Shown: positions 1-7,641 of the stretch, one piece after another
Numbering within the stretch: position 1 is the first letter of the stretch
Layout of the letters: every line of letters starts with the position of its first letter
Origin: Oscillospiraceae bacterium
GTDB taxonomy: Bacteria; Bacillota; Clostridia; Oscillospirales; Oscillospiraceae
Direction: 5' to 3'
Length of the DNA: 32,898 bases
NCBI GenBank assembly: GCA_015068225.1
Contig: SVKX01000017.1
Coordinates: 1-32,898, forward strand
Program-made: the position numbers and the translations under genes
Notes under the pieces: model-generated
Told to the model about the DNA's origin: nothing
Database searches by the model: none
The model's input: the letters and a program-made list of their open reading frames with translations, nothing else

Positions 1-127
1 CGAAGCTTTCAGACATGATCACATTGGAGTCGGATGCTACGGTAGTTGCAGAAACACCGCTGAGCATCAGGCCCATAACCATGGCCACTGCCAAAAGCAA
101 CGATAAGAATCTTTTGCTTTTCTTCAT
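1..127 (-). CDS. Secreted protein, N-terminal part only (cut by window edge)
   Basis: Only the first 42 residues are visible; the rest lies beyond the left edge. They form a classical signal peptide: a Lys/Arg-rich start (MKKSKRF), a hydrophobic core of about 17 residues and an Ala-rich cleavage region near SGVSA-TT. There is no lipobox cysteine, so this should be a secreted or wall-bound protein rather than a lipoprotein. An AAGGAGGA ribosome site lies about 8 bases before the ATG, which supports this start. Nothing visible identifies the mature protein. It follows the metF terminator on the same strand after a 314-base gap and probably has its own promoter. Confidence 0.75.
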   Translation of the reverse strand, partial: MKKSKRFLSLLLAVAMVMGLMLSGVSATTVASDSNVIMSESF

Positions 128-441
128 GTTCTTGTGTCCTCCTTCATAAGATACATTTTGTTCCAAAACCTTTTGCTGCTGAAACTAATGCAAATATATT
201 GTAGCATGCCGCAAACAAATTTGCATTTGTCATTATTTCCAAATATTAACGATCGAATTTTACACTTTGAACAATTGAATTTTACATGTGCCTTTTCTGA
301 TGCGAGTTCTATCACTTAGTTGTCGAAAAAATACAAATCTCTTTTGTGCTGTGACCGCTTCCAAAAAAGCTTTCAACTATTTTTTGCAAAATGGTGGAGT
401 GCTCGGGCTTCTATTTTTCAGTATCTGTGCCACGCAGACCG
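128..441. other. AT-rich intergenic region with the promoter of the secreted protein
   Basis: This 314-base stretch lies between the metF terminator and the secreted-protein gene. It is visibly AT-rich and shows no believable gene; the short frames here lack ribosome sites. It should hold the promoter and leader of the minus-strand secreted protein. Confidence 0.6.
198..206 (-). promoter_or_regulatory. Candidate extended -10 element (TGCTACAAT)
   Basis: On the minus strand this reads TGCTACAAT, an extended -10 (TGN-TATAAT-like) about 70 bases before the secreted-protein start. No good -35 hexamer stands 16-18 bases upstream, so the call rests on the extended -10 alone. Confidence 0.35.
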
Positions 442-468
442 AAAAAGGGCGCGGTTCACACCGCGCCC
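442..468 (-). terminator. Rho-independent terminator of the metF operon
   Basis: A perfect 9-bp stem (GGGCGCGGT / ACCGCGCCC) with a 4-base loop lies 17 bases after the metF stop and is followed on the minus strand by five T. The same stem recurs at 15250-15271. Confidence 0.88.
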
Positions 469-485
469 CCTCCATATATCACTTA

Positions 486-1364
486 TCAGATGCCTGCCAG
501 CTTCAGCAGCTCCGGCACCTTAGCCTCCCAGCCCAGTGCCATGATGTGCACGCCCTGGCAGTAGGGACGGCACTCCTTGATGATCTGTGCGGCAATCTGC
601 ACGCCGGTGATGCCGGCCTTGGCAGCTTCCTTGTCCGCAGCCAGTGCGTCGATCATGTGCTGAGGCACATGGACACCGGCAACATTGTTGTTCATGAACT
701 TGGCCATGCCCGCAGACTTGGGGATGATCACACCCAGCTGTACAGGCTTGCCAAACTGCTTTGCCTTCTCGGCAAAGGCGATGAACTTCTCGGAATCAAA
801 CACAGCCTGAGTCTGGAAGTATTCCGCACCGGCCATAACCTTACGCTCCATCTTGGCAAGCTGTGCATCCACGCTGTCGGAGCAGGGAGACACAACCGCA
901 CCCTTGGCAAACTTGGGAGCATCCCCTACCAGAGGATTGCCGCCCAGATCCACGCCCTTTTCCAGCTGGCAAACGGTATGCAGCAGAGAAACGGAGTCCA
1001 GATCAAAAACAGGCTTTGCACCGGGATGGTCGCCCATCTTGGTGTGGTCGCCGGTAAGGCAGAGGATGTTGTCAATGCCCAGCATAGCAGCGCCCAGCAG
1101 CTCAGACTGCAGCGCAATACGGTTGCGGTCACGGCAGGTCAGCTGCAAAATAGGGGTCAGACCGGCATTCTTCAGCGCCACGCAGGCAGGCAGGCTGCCC
1201 ATACGCATGACGGAGGACTGATTATCGGTCACATTCACGGCGGTAATGCCGCTTAAGTATTCCTTGGCTTCATTCACCACATGGCTGGCATCGATACCCT
1301 TTGGAGGGCCGACCTCTGCGGTAACCACAAATTGGCCGTTATCAAACAGTTCAGTAATTCTCAT
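486..1364 (-). CDS. metF: Methylenetetrahydrofolate reductase, MetF subunit
   Basis: A 292-residue MTHFR TIM-barrel protein that reduces 5,10-methylene-THF to 5-methyl-THF with a bound flavin in the cytoplasm. Family features visible: the catalytic-type Glu17 in AEVGPPKG, the LTCRDRN strand near 75-81, the LTGDH loop with Asp106, and the QTQAVFD segment near 183-189 that lines the folate pocket in MetF. AAAGGAG precedes the ATG by about 8 bases. It is the last gene of rnfC2 > metV > metF, 14 bases after metV, and ends at a strong terminator. That company marks it as the acetogen-type multi-subunit enzyme, which takes electrons through partner subunits, rather than the single-subunit NAD(P)H enzyme of methionine synthesis. 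The operon could still serve methionine synthesis; the window does not show the rest of the Wood-Ljungdahl pathway. Confidence 0.93.
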   Translation of the reverse strand: MRITELFDNGQFVVTAEVGPPKGIDASHVVNEAKEYLSGITAVNVTDNQSSVMRMGSLPACVALKNAGLTPILQLTCRDRNRIALQSELLGAAMLGIDNILCLTGDHTKMGDHPGAKPVFDLDSVSLLHTVCQLEKGVDLGGNPLVGDAPKFAKGAVVSPCSDSVDAQLAKMERKVMAGAEYFQTQAVFDSEKFIAFAEKAKQFGKPVQLGVIIPKSAGMAKFMNNNVAGVHVPQHMIDALAADKEAAKAGITGVQIAAQIIKECRPYCQGVHIMALGWEAKVPELLKLAGI

Positions 1365-1378
1365 TATGTACCACTCCT

Positions 1379-1996
1379 TTATTTCACTTCATCGTCGGTG
1401 GCATAGTTGCGCACCTGGATGGGGCACTTCAGGGCATCCAGACGGCCGATCTGGGCCAATCTGCGCTGAATCCGCTCCCAGCCGCATTCCATATTGGGAT
1501 CGACCTCGCATTTGCCGTTCTTGGCACCGCCGCACTGACCGTTGATCAGGCTCTTGGAGCAGGCAGTCAGGGGGCAGATGCCGCCGGTAAGGTTCAGATA
1601 GCACTGGCCGCACTGGTCGCAGTCATGCTCCAGCGGGGTAACGCCCTGAAAACCGGGAAGCGCGTAGGTATCGCAGCAGGCATAGACCCGCTTGCTGTCC
1701 AGATATTCGGAAACTGTCTGCACGCCCACGCCGCAGGAAAATACCAGCACAGCATCCGCTGCTTCGATGGCGCTCATGTACTTTTCCAGCCGCAGCTTCA
1801 GATTCTCCGGATTGCAGATATAGTCGGTGGTAAAGATCCCGGTGACCTTTCCGGCATCCGCAAGCTCTTTCTGAAGCGCGTCTGCTTCATGCTCGGGGAA
1901 GTAGATCTCCTTGCAACCGTGGCAATTGATGATAAACACCTTGCCGGTGGCATAGGAGAGGATGGTCTCTCTCGCTTTCAGTTCTGTGATCAGCAT
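1379..1996 (-). CDS. metV: MetV subunit of methylenetetrahydrofolate reductase
   Basis: A 205-residue cysteine-rich protein (14 Cys) of the MTHFR C-terminal-domain/MetV family, which pairs with MetF in acetogens and passes electrons to it. Visible motifs: NCHGC near 25-29, SCGVG near 87-91, CDQCGQCYLN at 126-135, GGICPLTACSKSL at 138-150 and NGQCGGAKNGKCEVD at 152-166. Such sites are thought to bind metal (zinc and/or an iron-sulfur cluster) in this family. Its start is one base past the rnfC2 stop, so the two are probably translationally coupled. The C-terminal half is strikingly similar to residues 131-183 of RnfC2 in the same operon. The family assignment is secure; which metal sits at each site cannot be read from sequence. 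Confidence 0.9.
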   Translation of the reverse strand: MLITELKARETILSYATGKVFIINCHGCKEIYFPEHEADALQKELADAGKVTGIFTTDYICNPENLKLRLEKYMSAIEAADAVLVFSCGVGVQTVSEYLDSKRVYACCDTYALPGFQGVTPLEHDCDQCGQCYLNLTGGICPLTACSKSLINGQCGGAKNGKCEVDPNMECGWERIQRRLAQIGRLDALKCPIQVRNYATDDEVK

Positions 1997-1997
1997 A

Positions 1998-3959
1998 TTA
2001 CTTCATCCCCCTTACGCCGTTCTTGCCCATCTTGATCATGGTGACCAGAGGCAGCTTGGAAGAGCAGATATATTCGCAGCAGCGGCACTCCATGCAGTCC
2101 ATAATGTTCATATCCTTGCAGCCCTGCCAATCCTGTGCGCCCACCAGCTTGAAGTAGTGCAAGGGCTTCAGTTCCATGGGACATACATCCACACAGCGGC
2201 CACACTTAATGCACTCCTGAGGCTCAGAAACATCGGTATCGATGGCAATAATGCCGTTGGAGCCCTTCATAATGGGGGTATCCAGTGTGGTCTGGGGGAA
2301 GCCCATCATGGGGCCGCCGGCCTTGACCAGCACATCGCCCTCGGAAATGCCGCCGCAGGCAGCTACCAGATCCGCGGCACTGGTGCCGATCTTGACCACG
2401 AAGTTGCCGGGGTTGGGGATATACTTACCAGTAACGGTAGTAACACGTTCGATCAGCGGCATACCGGTCTTAATGGCATCGGCAATGGCCTTGACAGTGG
2501 AAACATTGCTGACACAGGCGCCCACATCCGCAGGCAGACCGCCGCTGGGAACACTGCGGCCCATGGCCCGCTTGATCAGCATTTTTTCGCCGCCCTGGGG
2601 ATACTGGGTGGTCACTTCCAGAACCTCGACGCCCTCAATATCCGCAGTCTTTTCCCGCAGAAGGGCGATGGCATCGGGCTTATTCTCTTCAATCACAATA
2701 ATGCCCTTGGGCGCATTGACAGCCTTCATTTCCGCCAGCAGGCCGAAGATGATATCGTCCGCATACTCCAGCAGCACACGATGGTCAGCGGTCAGCATGG
2801 GCTCACATTCGCAGGCATTGATCAGCACCGCCTCGATGGGCTTGTTGGGCTTCAGCTTTACATAGGTGGGGAAGCCTGCGCCGCCCATGCCCACGATGCC
2901 GGCATTTTTGACGATCTCAATGATCTCGTCAGCCGTCAGTTCCTCCAGAGGCTTGTTGGGCTTTACAGATTCATGGATCGTATTCTTTCCGTCGGAAGCG
3001 ATGACCACGCTGAGGCAGGTACCTCTGGTGGCATGAGGACGGTCCTCAATGGCGATAACCGTGCCGCTGATGCTGGCGTGAACAGGCGCGGAAATGAAGC
3101 CCGCAGCCTCGCCGATCATCTGGCCCACTTCTACATGATCGCCCACGCTTACAACGGGATTGGCAGGCGCACCCAGATGCATGGACAGGGGGATCACTGC
3201 CGTTTCGGGAGTGGGGAACTTTACCAGGGGCTTGGCCTCTGTGGGCTCTTTGCCCTCCACGGGATGGACACCGCCGTACCAGCCCTCCATAGCCTTGCCG
3301 CGGATGGCCTTGACATAGTCATTGATGACCTTAAAATTGACCTTGGAGTAATCTCGGATCTGTACACTCTGGGCTGTCAGTTCACCAAGACGGCCCTGCT
3401 TTTCCAGCCGCTCCTGAATCTTCTGCCATGCGCAGTCCTTATCGGGACTGACTTCGCATTTGCCATTCTTGGCACCGCCGCACTGACCGTTGACCAGGCT
3501 CTTGGAGCAGTCCACAATGGGGCAGATACCGCCGGTAATGTTCAGATAGCACTGGGCGCAGGCATCGCAGGCTTTCTTAGTCAGAGCCATGCCATGATGG
3601 CCAGTATAATTAATGGAATCGCAGGCAGCGATGATGCTCCTACCGCTCACATCTGCCACTGTCTGGATACCCAGGCCGCAAGAAATGACCACCACATGCT
3701 CTGTTCCCTCGGGGATCATGGCAGGCAGTCCCTTCTGGGCCTTTGTCTTGTTGCACAGGAAATCAGCCTTAGCAATGCCGGTAATATTCTTGTCCAGCCC
3801 CTCTGCCAATTTCAAAAATGCATCGCAATCAGGCTCCTGAAGTGTTTCGAATTCCTTGAAACACTTGTTGCAAGCGATGATGAACAGGTTGTCCTTACCC
3901 TCCAGCAGGTCTGCCAGTTCACCATAGGCTTTCAACTTATACTTGGTATAGTTTTCCAA
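1998..3959 (-). CDS. rnfC2: RnfC2-type NADH-oxidising subunit with N-terminal MetV-like domain
   Basis: This 653-residue protein has two parts. Residues 1-205 resemble MetV, including CDACAQCYLN (131-140), GGICPIVDCSKSL (143-155) and NGQCGGAKNGKCEV (157-170). Residues 240-653 form an RnfC-like module: a lipoyl-like N-terminal fold, the flavin/NADH-binding GMGGAGFPTYVKL (357-369) and two 4Fe-4S motifs, CIKCGRCVDVC (583-593) and CMECRCCEYIC (622-632). In acetogens such as Acetobacterium the equivalent subunit oxidises NADH and feeds electrons to MetVF. The start codon is TTG, chosen because AAGGAAGG lies just upstream and no in-frame ATG precedes residue 81. It is the first gene of the operon, a soluble protein, and should not be mistaken for the membrane Rnf complex, of which no other gene is present. 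Confidence 0.9.
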   Translation of the reverse strand: MENYTKYKLKAYGELADLLEGKDNLFIIACNKCFKEFETLQEPDCDAFLKLAEGLDKNITGIAKADFLCNKTKAQKGLPAMIPEGTEHVVVISCGLGIQTVADVSGRSIIAACDSINYTGHHGMALTKKACDACAQCYLNITGGICPIVDCSKSLVNGQCGGAKNGKCEVSPDKDCAWQKIQERLEKQGRLGELTAQSVQIRDYSKVNFKVINDYVKAIRGKAMEGWYGGVHPVEGKEPTEAKPLVKFPTPETAVIPLSMHLGAPANPVVSVGDHVEVGQMIGEAAGFISAPVHASISGTVIAIEDRPHATRGTCLSVVIASDGKNTIHESVKPNKPLEELTADEIIEIVKNAGIVGMGGAGFPTYVKLKPNKPIEAVLINACECEPMLTADHRVLLEYADDIIFGLLAEMKAVNAPKGIIVIEENKPDAIALLREKTADIEGVEVLEVTTQYPQGGEKMLIKRAMGRSVPSGGLPADVGACVSNVSTVKAIADAIKTGMPLIERVTTVTGKYIPNPGNFVVKIGTSAADLVAACGGISEGDVLVKAGGPMMGFPQTTLDTPIMKGSNGIIAIDTDVSEPQECIKCGRCVDVCPMELKPLHYFKLVGAQDWQGCKDMNIMDCMECRCCEYICSSKLPLVTMIKMGKNGVRGMK

Positions 3960-4026
3960 TTGCTCACCTTCCTTACAAAGTCACACGCCAAGCCCGAATG
4001 CGGACTTGTTTAACCGTTTGCCTTTT

Positions 4027-4032
4027 ACTATA
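4027..4032 (-). promoter_or_regulatory. Candidate -10 of the rnfC2-metV-metF promoter
   Basis: On the minus strand TGTTATAGT gives an extended -10 about 68 bases upstream of the TTG start. The -35 position (TAGATT) is weak. Confidence 0.4.
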
Positions 4033-4154
4033 ACACATAACTTCCTGTGAATCTAGTATAATTCTAAATTTATTGATAAATTTTTACGGATAACGCCAAA
4101 AATCCCTCTCCCCCGCCCCGCTCAACGCAAAAGACAGGGAGTCTGATTGGGCGT

Positions 4155-4313
4155 CCTGTTTTTGGTGCCGCTGTCGTGTTTCCTCCGCTGACCGGGATCG
4201 ATTTGCATTTCTGCCCAAAAGGGCAGAAATTATGGTTGCCACCAGTTTTTGAACTGGTGGCAGCAGATGTCCACCGGACATCTGCATATAAACCGGTTCG
4301 ATCCCGGAATCAA
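4155..4313. repeat. Cluster of three perfect hairpins flanked by tRNA-Leu fragments
   Basis: Three perfect hairpins lie almost end to end: 4207-4230 (10-bp stem, AAAA loop), 4237-4262 (11-bp stem, TTTG loop) and 4263-4285 (10-bp stem, ACC loop). The last two abut. On the left, 4164-4173 and 4186-4200 repeat pieces of the 3' end of the neighbouring tRNA-Leu (GGTGCCGCTG and GCTGACCGGGATCGA), separated by a short insert. On the right, 4292-4307 is an inverted 16-base copy of its T arm. None of the hairpins is followed by a T run, so they do not look like ordinary terminators. The function is unknown. Confidence 0.75.
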
Positions 4314-4314
4314 C

Positions 4315-4352
4315 AAAAAATATTGCAGAAGGCCACTGCCTTCTGCAATATT
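4315..4352 (-). terminator. Terminator of tRNA-Leu
   Basis: A perfect 15-bp stem (4319-4333 with 4338-4352) with a 4-base loop begins directly after the tRNA CCA end and is followed on the minus strand by six T. It is a textbook rho-independent terminator. Confidence 0.92.
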
Positions 4353-4353
4353 T

Positions 4354-4440
4354 TGGTGCCGCTGACCGGGATCGAACCGGTACGGATTTTACTCCGAGGG
4401 ATTTTAAGTCCCTTGTGTCTGCCTGTTCCACCACAGCGGC
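4354..4440 (-). tRNA. tRNA-Leu (anticodon UAA), CCA encoded
   Basis: The minus strand folds as a class II tRNA: acceptor GCCGCTG pairs with CAGCGGC; the anticodon stem AGGGA/TCCCT encloses loop CTTAAAA (anticodon TAA, leucine UUA); the long variable arm is CGGA-GTAAAA-TCCG; the T arm is ACCGG-TTCGATC-CCGGT. The CCA end is genome-encoded, giving 87 bases in all. A promoter lies just upstream and a strong terminator just downstream, so it can be transcribed alone, although read-through from yfbR is possible. Confidence 0.97.
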
Positions 4441-4457
4441 ATCTGCCGGCAGGTGCT

Positions 4458-4486
4458 ATGGTATCACATTTTCCACGCACCGTCAA
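4458..4486 (-). promoter_or_regulatory. Promoter of tRNA-Leu
   Basis: The minus strand reads TTGACG (4481-4486), a 17-base spacer, then TACCAT (4458-4463) preceded by TGA, an extended -10. Start of transcription would fall about 10 bases before the tRNA. Confidence 0.75.
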
Positions 4487-4489
4487 GCT

Positions 4490-5065
4490 TTACAGCTGAT
4501 CCAGATTCCGTCCGAAGGGCTCCAGACAATTTTCGATAAACCATGCAAGCTCCGGTCTGTCCATAGCGCGCATAGCAGCCATAGTCTGCTGGGCAGCAGA
4601 ATCAAACTCCGTATTGCCCGCCTTCTGCTCCTCGATACACTTGATATACGCAGACAGCTTATCCGCCGCTTTTACAATGGGATTCACCTGCTCATCGCTC
4701 TCCAGCACAAAAGAAGCATAACTCTCTTCCAGTTCCGGCGGCAGCATTGCCAGAAGCCGCTCCCCGGCGATCCGCTCCACCTGCTTATAGGCATCCTTGA
4801 TATCCGGATTGTAATACTTGATGGGCGTAGGCAGATCCCCTGTCAGGATCTCGGAGGCATCATGATACAGCGCCGCCACGACGCACCGTTCAGGATCCGG
4901 CCCGGGCAGTCCCAGAATTTTCTGCCGGATCAGCGCCAGTGCATGGGCCAGCACCGCCACCTGATGGCTGTGCTCCTGAATATTCTCGGAAAACGTATTG
5001 CGCATCAGACCCCAGCGGGTAATATAGCGCATTCTGCCCAGCAGAGCGTAAAACTCATTTGCCAT
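4490..5065 (-). CDS. yfbR: YfbR-like 5'-deoxynucleotidase (HD domain)
   Basis: A 191-residue HD-superfamily phosphohydrolase closely following the E. coli YfbR pattern, an enzyme that removes phosphate from deoxynucleoside 5'-monophosphates in the cytoplasm. Visible matches include RW near 17-18 (the substrate-contact Trp), EHS with metal ligand His32, YHDASE with His68-Asp69, TGDLPTPIKYYN (76-87) and the distal Asp135 in KAADKLSAYIKC. The length is near the usual 199. It is the last gene of dnaD > dnaC > HAD phosphatase > yfbR and overlaps the upstream phosphatase by 11 bases, so coupling is likely. No terminator of its own is seen before the tRNA-Leu promoter. Confidence 0.92.
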   Translation of the reverse strand: MANEFYALLGRMRYITRWGLMRNTFSENIQEHSHQVAVLAHALALIRQKILGLPGPDPERCVVAALYHDASEILTGDLPTPIKYYNPDIKDAYKQVERIAGERLLAMLPPELEESYASFVLESDEQVNPIVKAADKLSAYIKCIEEQKAGNTEFDSAAQQTMAAMRAMDRPELAWFIENCLEPFGRNLDQL

Positions 5066-5705
5066 AGATCTCTCCTATGATACTTTCTATTCTTTCCGGC
5101 AGCTGCTCCGGTATTTCGCAAAAATACTTCCCTTCCGCCAGCTGTTCCCGATCCCGGAAGCCCCAAAGCACGCACAGGCAGGGCGCTGCCGCATTTTTTG
5201 CCGTCAGCAGATCCACTTCACTGTCACCCACATAAACGCACTTCTGCACCCCAATGTCCGCCATAGCTCTGAAGACCATGTCCGGTGCCGGCTTTCGCTG
5301 GCAGTCCTGACTCTCTCCTCTGGCGCAGATGCCGGGAAAATACCGTCGGCACAGGGGCTTTACCGCCCAGTCCGGCTTGTTGGAAACAATGGCCATGGGA
5401 TATTTCTTCCCCAGTATTTCCAATGCTTCCGGAATTCCCGGATAGGGTGCGGTCTTATCCTGATTATGAGCATCATAGTGTTCCTGAAAGGCTGCCAGCA
5501 CCCTTTCTGTTTCCTCTGCGCCTGTCTGTTCCGGTACGGACTGCTGAATCAGATTCCTTGCGCCGTTTCCTACAAAGCGGCGCACTTCTTCCAAACTGCG
5601 GGCAGGCATGCCGTGCTGCCGCAGGGCAAAGTTTACAGAATCTGTCAGGTCCTGCAGAGTGTCCAGCAGTGTTCCATCCAGATCAAATAAGATACCAACC
5701 TGCAT
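5055..5705 (-). CDS. HAD-family phosphatase, phosphoglycolate phosphatase-like
   Basis: A 216-residue HAD hydrolase of the Gph/PGP type. Motif I is FDLDGTLLDT with Asp8 (nucleophile) and Asp10; motif II is VSNKP; motif III/IV is VGDSEVDLLTAKNA. The helical cap between them carries GNGARNLIQQS, as in phosphoglycolate phosphatases. These enzymes also act on other small phosphate esters and on pyrophosphate (PpaX), so the substrate is uncertain. It starts one base after the stop of the DnaC-like gene and overlaps yfbR. Grouping with replication and deoxynucleotide genes hints at repair or nucleotide clean-up, which is inference. Confidence 0.85.
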   Translation of the reverse strand: MQVGILFDLDGTLLDTLQDLTDSVNFALRQHGMPARSLEEVRRFVGNGARNLIQQSVPEQTGAEETERVLAAFQEHYDAHNQDKTAPYPGIPEALEILGKKYPMAIVSNKPDWAVKPLCRRYFPGICARGESQDCQRKPAPDMVFRAMADIGVQKCVYVGDSEVDLLTAKNAAAPCLCVLWGFRDREQLAEGKYFCEIPEQLPERIESIIGEIYGK

Positions 5706-5706
5706 G

Positions 5707-6690
5707 TTACATCCTCCTGTTTTTCTTCACCCGTATGTCCTCTCCCAAAAAGGTCAGCCGCTGGAATCCCCCATAAAGCCGGGAGGATACCTGGGGGGAA
5801 TAGCGTCTGCCTGCTTCGTCCACGTTCAAATTGGTCGTGATCAGCATGGGTTTATTCATCAGCAGCCGATCGTTCAGCAAACCATATAGAGAAGCAGTAA
5901 CAAACTGCCCAGGCATTTCTGTCCCCAGATCGTCAATGATCAGCAGGTCGCACTCTGTCAGTTTTGTCACTTCCCGACGGTTTTCTTCATTAGGAGAAAA
6001 CTTTGCCTGCTCCAACTTTGCGAACAGACGGGTGGCTGTCTCATAGGCCACGCTGTAGCCACGATCCGCCACGGTCCGGGCAATGCAGGCAGAAAGAAAT
6101 GTCTTTCCCAACCCCGTGCCGCCTATGAACAGCAGATTGCCCGAATCAGGGGTAAAGGTAAGCGCGTAGCTGCGGCAGGTCCGAAGCACTTCTTCCATCA
6201 GGCTTCGGGGATTGACGCGGTATTTGGAATCATATCGATCCGGATAGTATTCTAGATTGAACTGGCTGAAGCTTTCTCCATTTCCGGAAAGGACGGACAC
6301 TTCCTTCTTCTGCTCCTGCCGGCACAGCTCCTTCAGGCAGTCGCACATGGCGCTGCCCACATAGCCGGTTCCGCCGCAGCGGTCACAGATGGGCTTTTCA
6401 TCCAGATACCCCTCAGGAAAATGCTGTGCGATCAATTCCGCCCGCTCCTGCTGAAGGGAAAGATTCTCCTCTTTGACCTTATTCAGCGCCTGCGCCACAT
6501 CACCGCCCTGGGCAAAAACGCTCTGGGCAGCCAAGGCCATGGTCTGCCGAAGCTGTCTGTCGATCTGCTGCAAGCGGGGAATTTTGGCATAAGCCTCCTG
6601 CAAATGCTGCCGGTTTTCCGATTCCCGGTCCTCTTTTGCCTGAGCAAGTCTTGCCCGGGCCCGTTTAACTACTTCGACGCTATGTGCCAT
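5707..6690 (-). CDS. DnaC/DnaI-like helicase-loader ATPase
   Basis: A 327-residue AAA+ protein of the DnaC/DnaI/IstB group. Residues 1-95 are helical with coiled-coil character. A Cys-rich site follows (CDRCGGTGY at 102-110 and CDC at 116-118), matching the zinc site of DnaI-type loaders. The ATPase core shows Walker A GGTGLGKT (190-197), Walker B LLIIDDLG (249-256) and sensor 1 TTNL (285-288). In Firmicutes such proteins load the replicative helicase with DnaD/DnaB partners. The upstream neighbour is a DnaD-domain protein 3 bases away, strongly supporting a primosome role over an IS21 IstB: no transposase is adjacent. GGGAGG lies 8 bases before the ATG. Confidence 0.88.
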   Translation of the reverse strand: MAHSVEVVKRARARLAQAKEDRESENRQHLQEAYAKIPRLQQIDRQLRQTMALAAQSVFAQGGDVAQALNKVKEENLSLQQERAELIAQHFPEGYLDEKPICDRCGGTGYVGSAMCDCLKELCRQEQKKEVSVLSGNGESFSQFNLEYYPDRYDSKYRVNPRSLMEEVLRTCRSYALTFTPDSGNLLFIGGTGLGKTFLSACIARTVADRGYSVAYETATRLFAKLEQAKFSPNEENRREVTKLTECDLLIIDDLGTEMPGQFVTASLYGLLNDRLLMNKPMLITTNLNVDEAGRRYSPQVSSRLYGGFQRLTFLGEDIRVKKNRRM

Positions 6691-6693
6691 AGA

Positions 6694-7581
6694 TTACGCC
6701 TCCCTCTTTCGCATAAGCTGCTCAATGGCTTCCAGTTCTGCGGCGCCCAGCTCACCGGAAGCGCCCTTGGGCAAGCCGCCTTTGCGGTCGCCGCTGCGGA
6801 TCTGGTCGGGGGTCTTAAGCCCCGCATCCGCCCAGCGACACAAGATTTTATTCATGTAAGGCCAGTTCAGCGAGCCGGTGTTCAGGCAGGTGCGCTCATA
6901 GGCCATGGTGATCACCTCGTCGGAAAACCCCATTTCCAGCCAGCTTGCGGCATACTTTTCCTCTGCCTGAGTCAGATTTCTGCCCCGGATCTGTAGCAGT
7001 TTCATCAAATGCGCCAGCCGGCTGTTTCGCTGATTCTGGCTCTGGATAAAGGCCGCAGCCTCCTCCAGGGTATCGATCCCCTGCTCTGCCCAGAAATAGG
7101 CTTCCTTTTCCACCGTCCGCAGGGAAGGGTTGCGCAGACTGCCCTTTTGCCGGGCCCGATCTTTGCAATAGGTCACCAGCACAGAGATCACCTCTGCCGG
7201 CAGTCCCAAATACCGCACAAAGCCCAGCAGGATCTTCAGCTCCTCCGTGTTCAGGGTGCGGCCCAGCAGCCGCTGCACTTCCCCGTATAAAAGCCGGAAG
7301 GAATTGTCCGTATCCATGGCGCAGATCACATCCGTCTCGGAATAGCTGGGCCGCTCTCCCCCGATGACAGGATTCTTCCGCGCCTCCGGCCACAGGCCCA
7401 TCTGCCGCAGCGTGGCAGCAGCACAGGAAAACCGGGCTCCGGTAAGGCCAAGTGCCCGCTCCGCCTCCGCCGGATCGTTTCCGCAGCGGATATATAAGTA
7501 CAGCAAAGCCGCGTCGCCATTGGCGGCGCCCAGCAGCTTTCGCATATCTTCTTTTTCAAGGCTTACATTTTCTATGTTCAT
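6694..7581 (-). CDS. DnaD/DnaB-type primosome protein
   Basis: A 295-residue protein with an N-terminal winged-helix-like half (about 1-95) and a DnaD-like C-terminal half. The second region (about 195-255) carries the DnaD-domain pattern, ending in the helix with SLNWPYMNKILCRWADAG, which is close to the family's YxxxILxxW motif. DnaD proteins remodel DNA and recruit the helicase loader at the origin and at restart sites. It is the first gene of the operon, with GAGGAG about 5 bases before the ATG and an extended -10 promoter upstream. The family is clear; whether it corresponds to DnaB or DnaD of Bacillus is not, because Clostridia often have a single combined version. Confidence 0.87.
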   Translation of the reverse strand: MNIENVSLEKEDMRKLLGAANGDAALLYLYIRCGNDPAEAERALGLTGARFSCAAATLRQMGLWPEARKNPVIGGERPSYSETDVICAMDTDNSFRLLYGEVQRLLGRTLNTEELKILLGFVRYLGLPAEVISVLVTYCKDRARQKGSLRNPSLRTVEKEAYFWAEQGIDTLEEAAAFIQSQNQRNSRLAHLMKLLQIRGRNLTQAEEKYAASWLEMGFSDEVITMAYERTCLNTGSLNWPYMNKILCRWADAGLKTPDQIRSGDRKGGLPKGASGELGAAELEAIEQLMRKREA

Positions 7582-7612
7582 GGCCTCTCCTCAAAATTCG
7601 TCAATTATGGTC

Positions 7613-7641
7613 ATTATACCACAGCTTTTCCATGGGCGCAA
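7613..7641 (-). promoter_or_regulatory. Promoter of the dnaD-dnaC-gph-yfbR operon
   Basis: The minus strand has TTGCGC (7636-7641), a 17-base spacer and TATAAT (7613-7618), with TGG before the -10 forming an extended element. It lies about 30 bases before the dnaD-like start. Confidence 0.75.

Noticed and set aside
1998..3959. Membrane Rnf complex locus
   Set aside because: Only the RnfC-like subunit is present and it is fused to a MetV-like domain beside metV and metF; no rnfABDEG genes are seen.
1962..4013. A 683-codon open frame on the plus strand
   Set aside because: It is antisense to rnfC2, whose domains and motifs are unmistakable.
4084..4434. A 116-codon open frame on the minus strand beginning VEQADTRDLKSLG
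   Set aside because: It is a translation of the tRNA-Leu gene and the hairpin cluster; this start is a familiar artefact of tRNA-Leu sequence and has no ribosome site.
5707..6690. IS21 IstB transposition helper
   Set aside because: The ATPase core is similar, but the zinc site, the DnaD neighbour and the lack of a transposase or inverted repeats favour a helicase loader.
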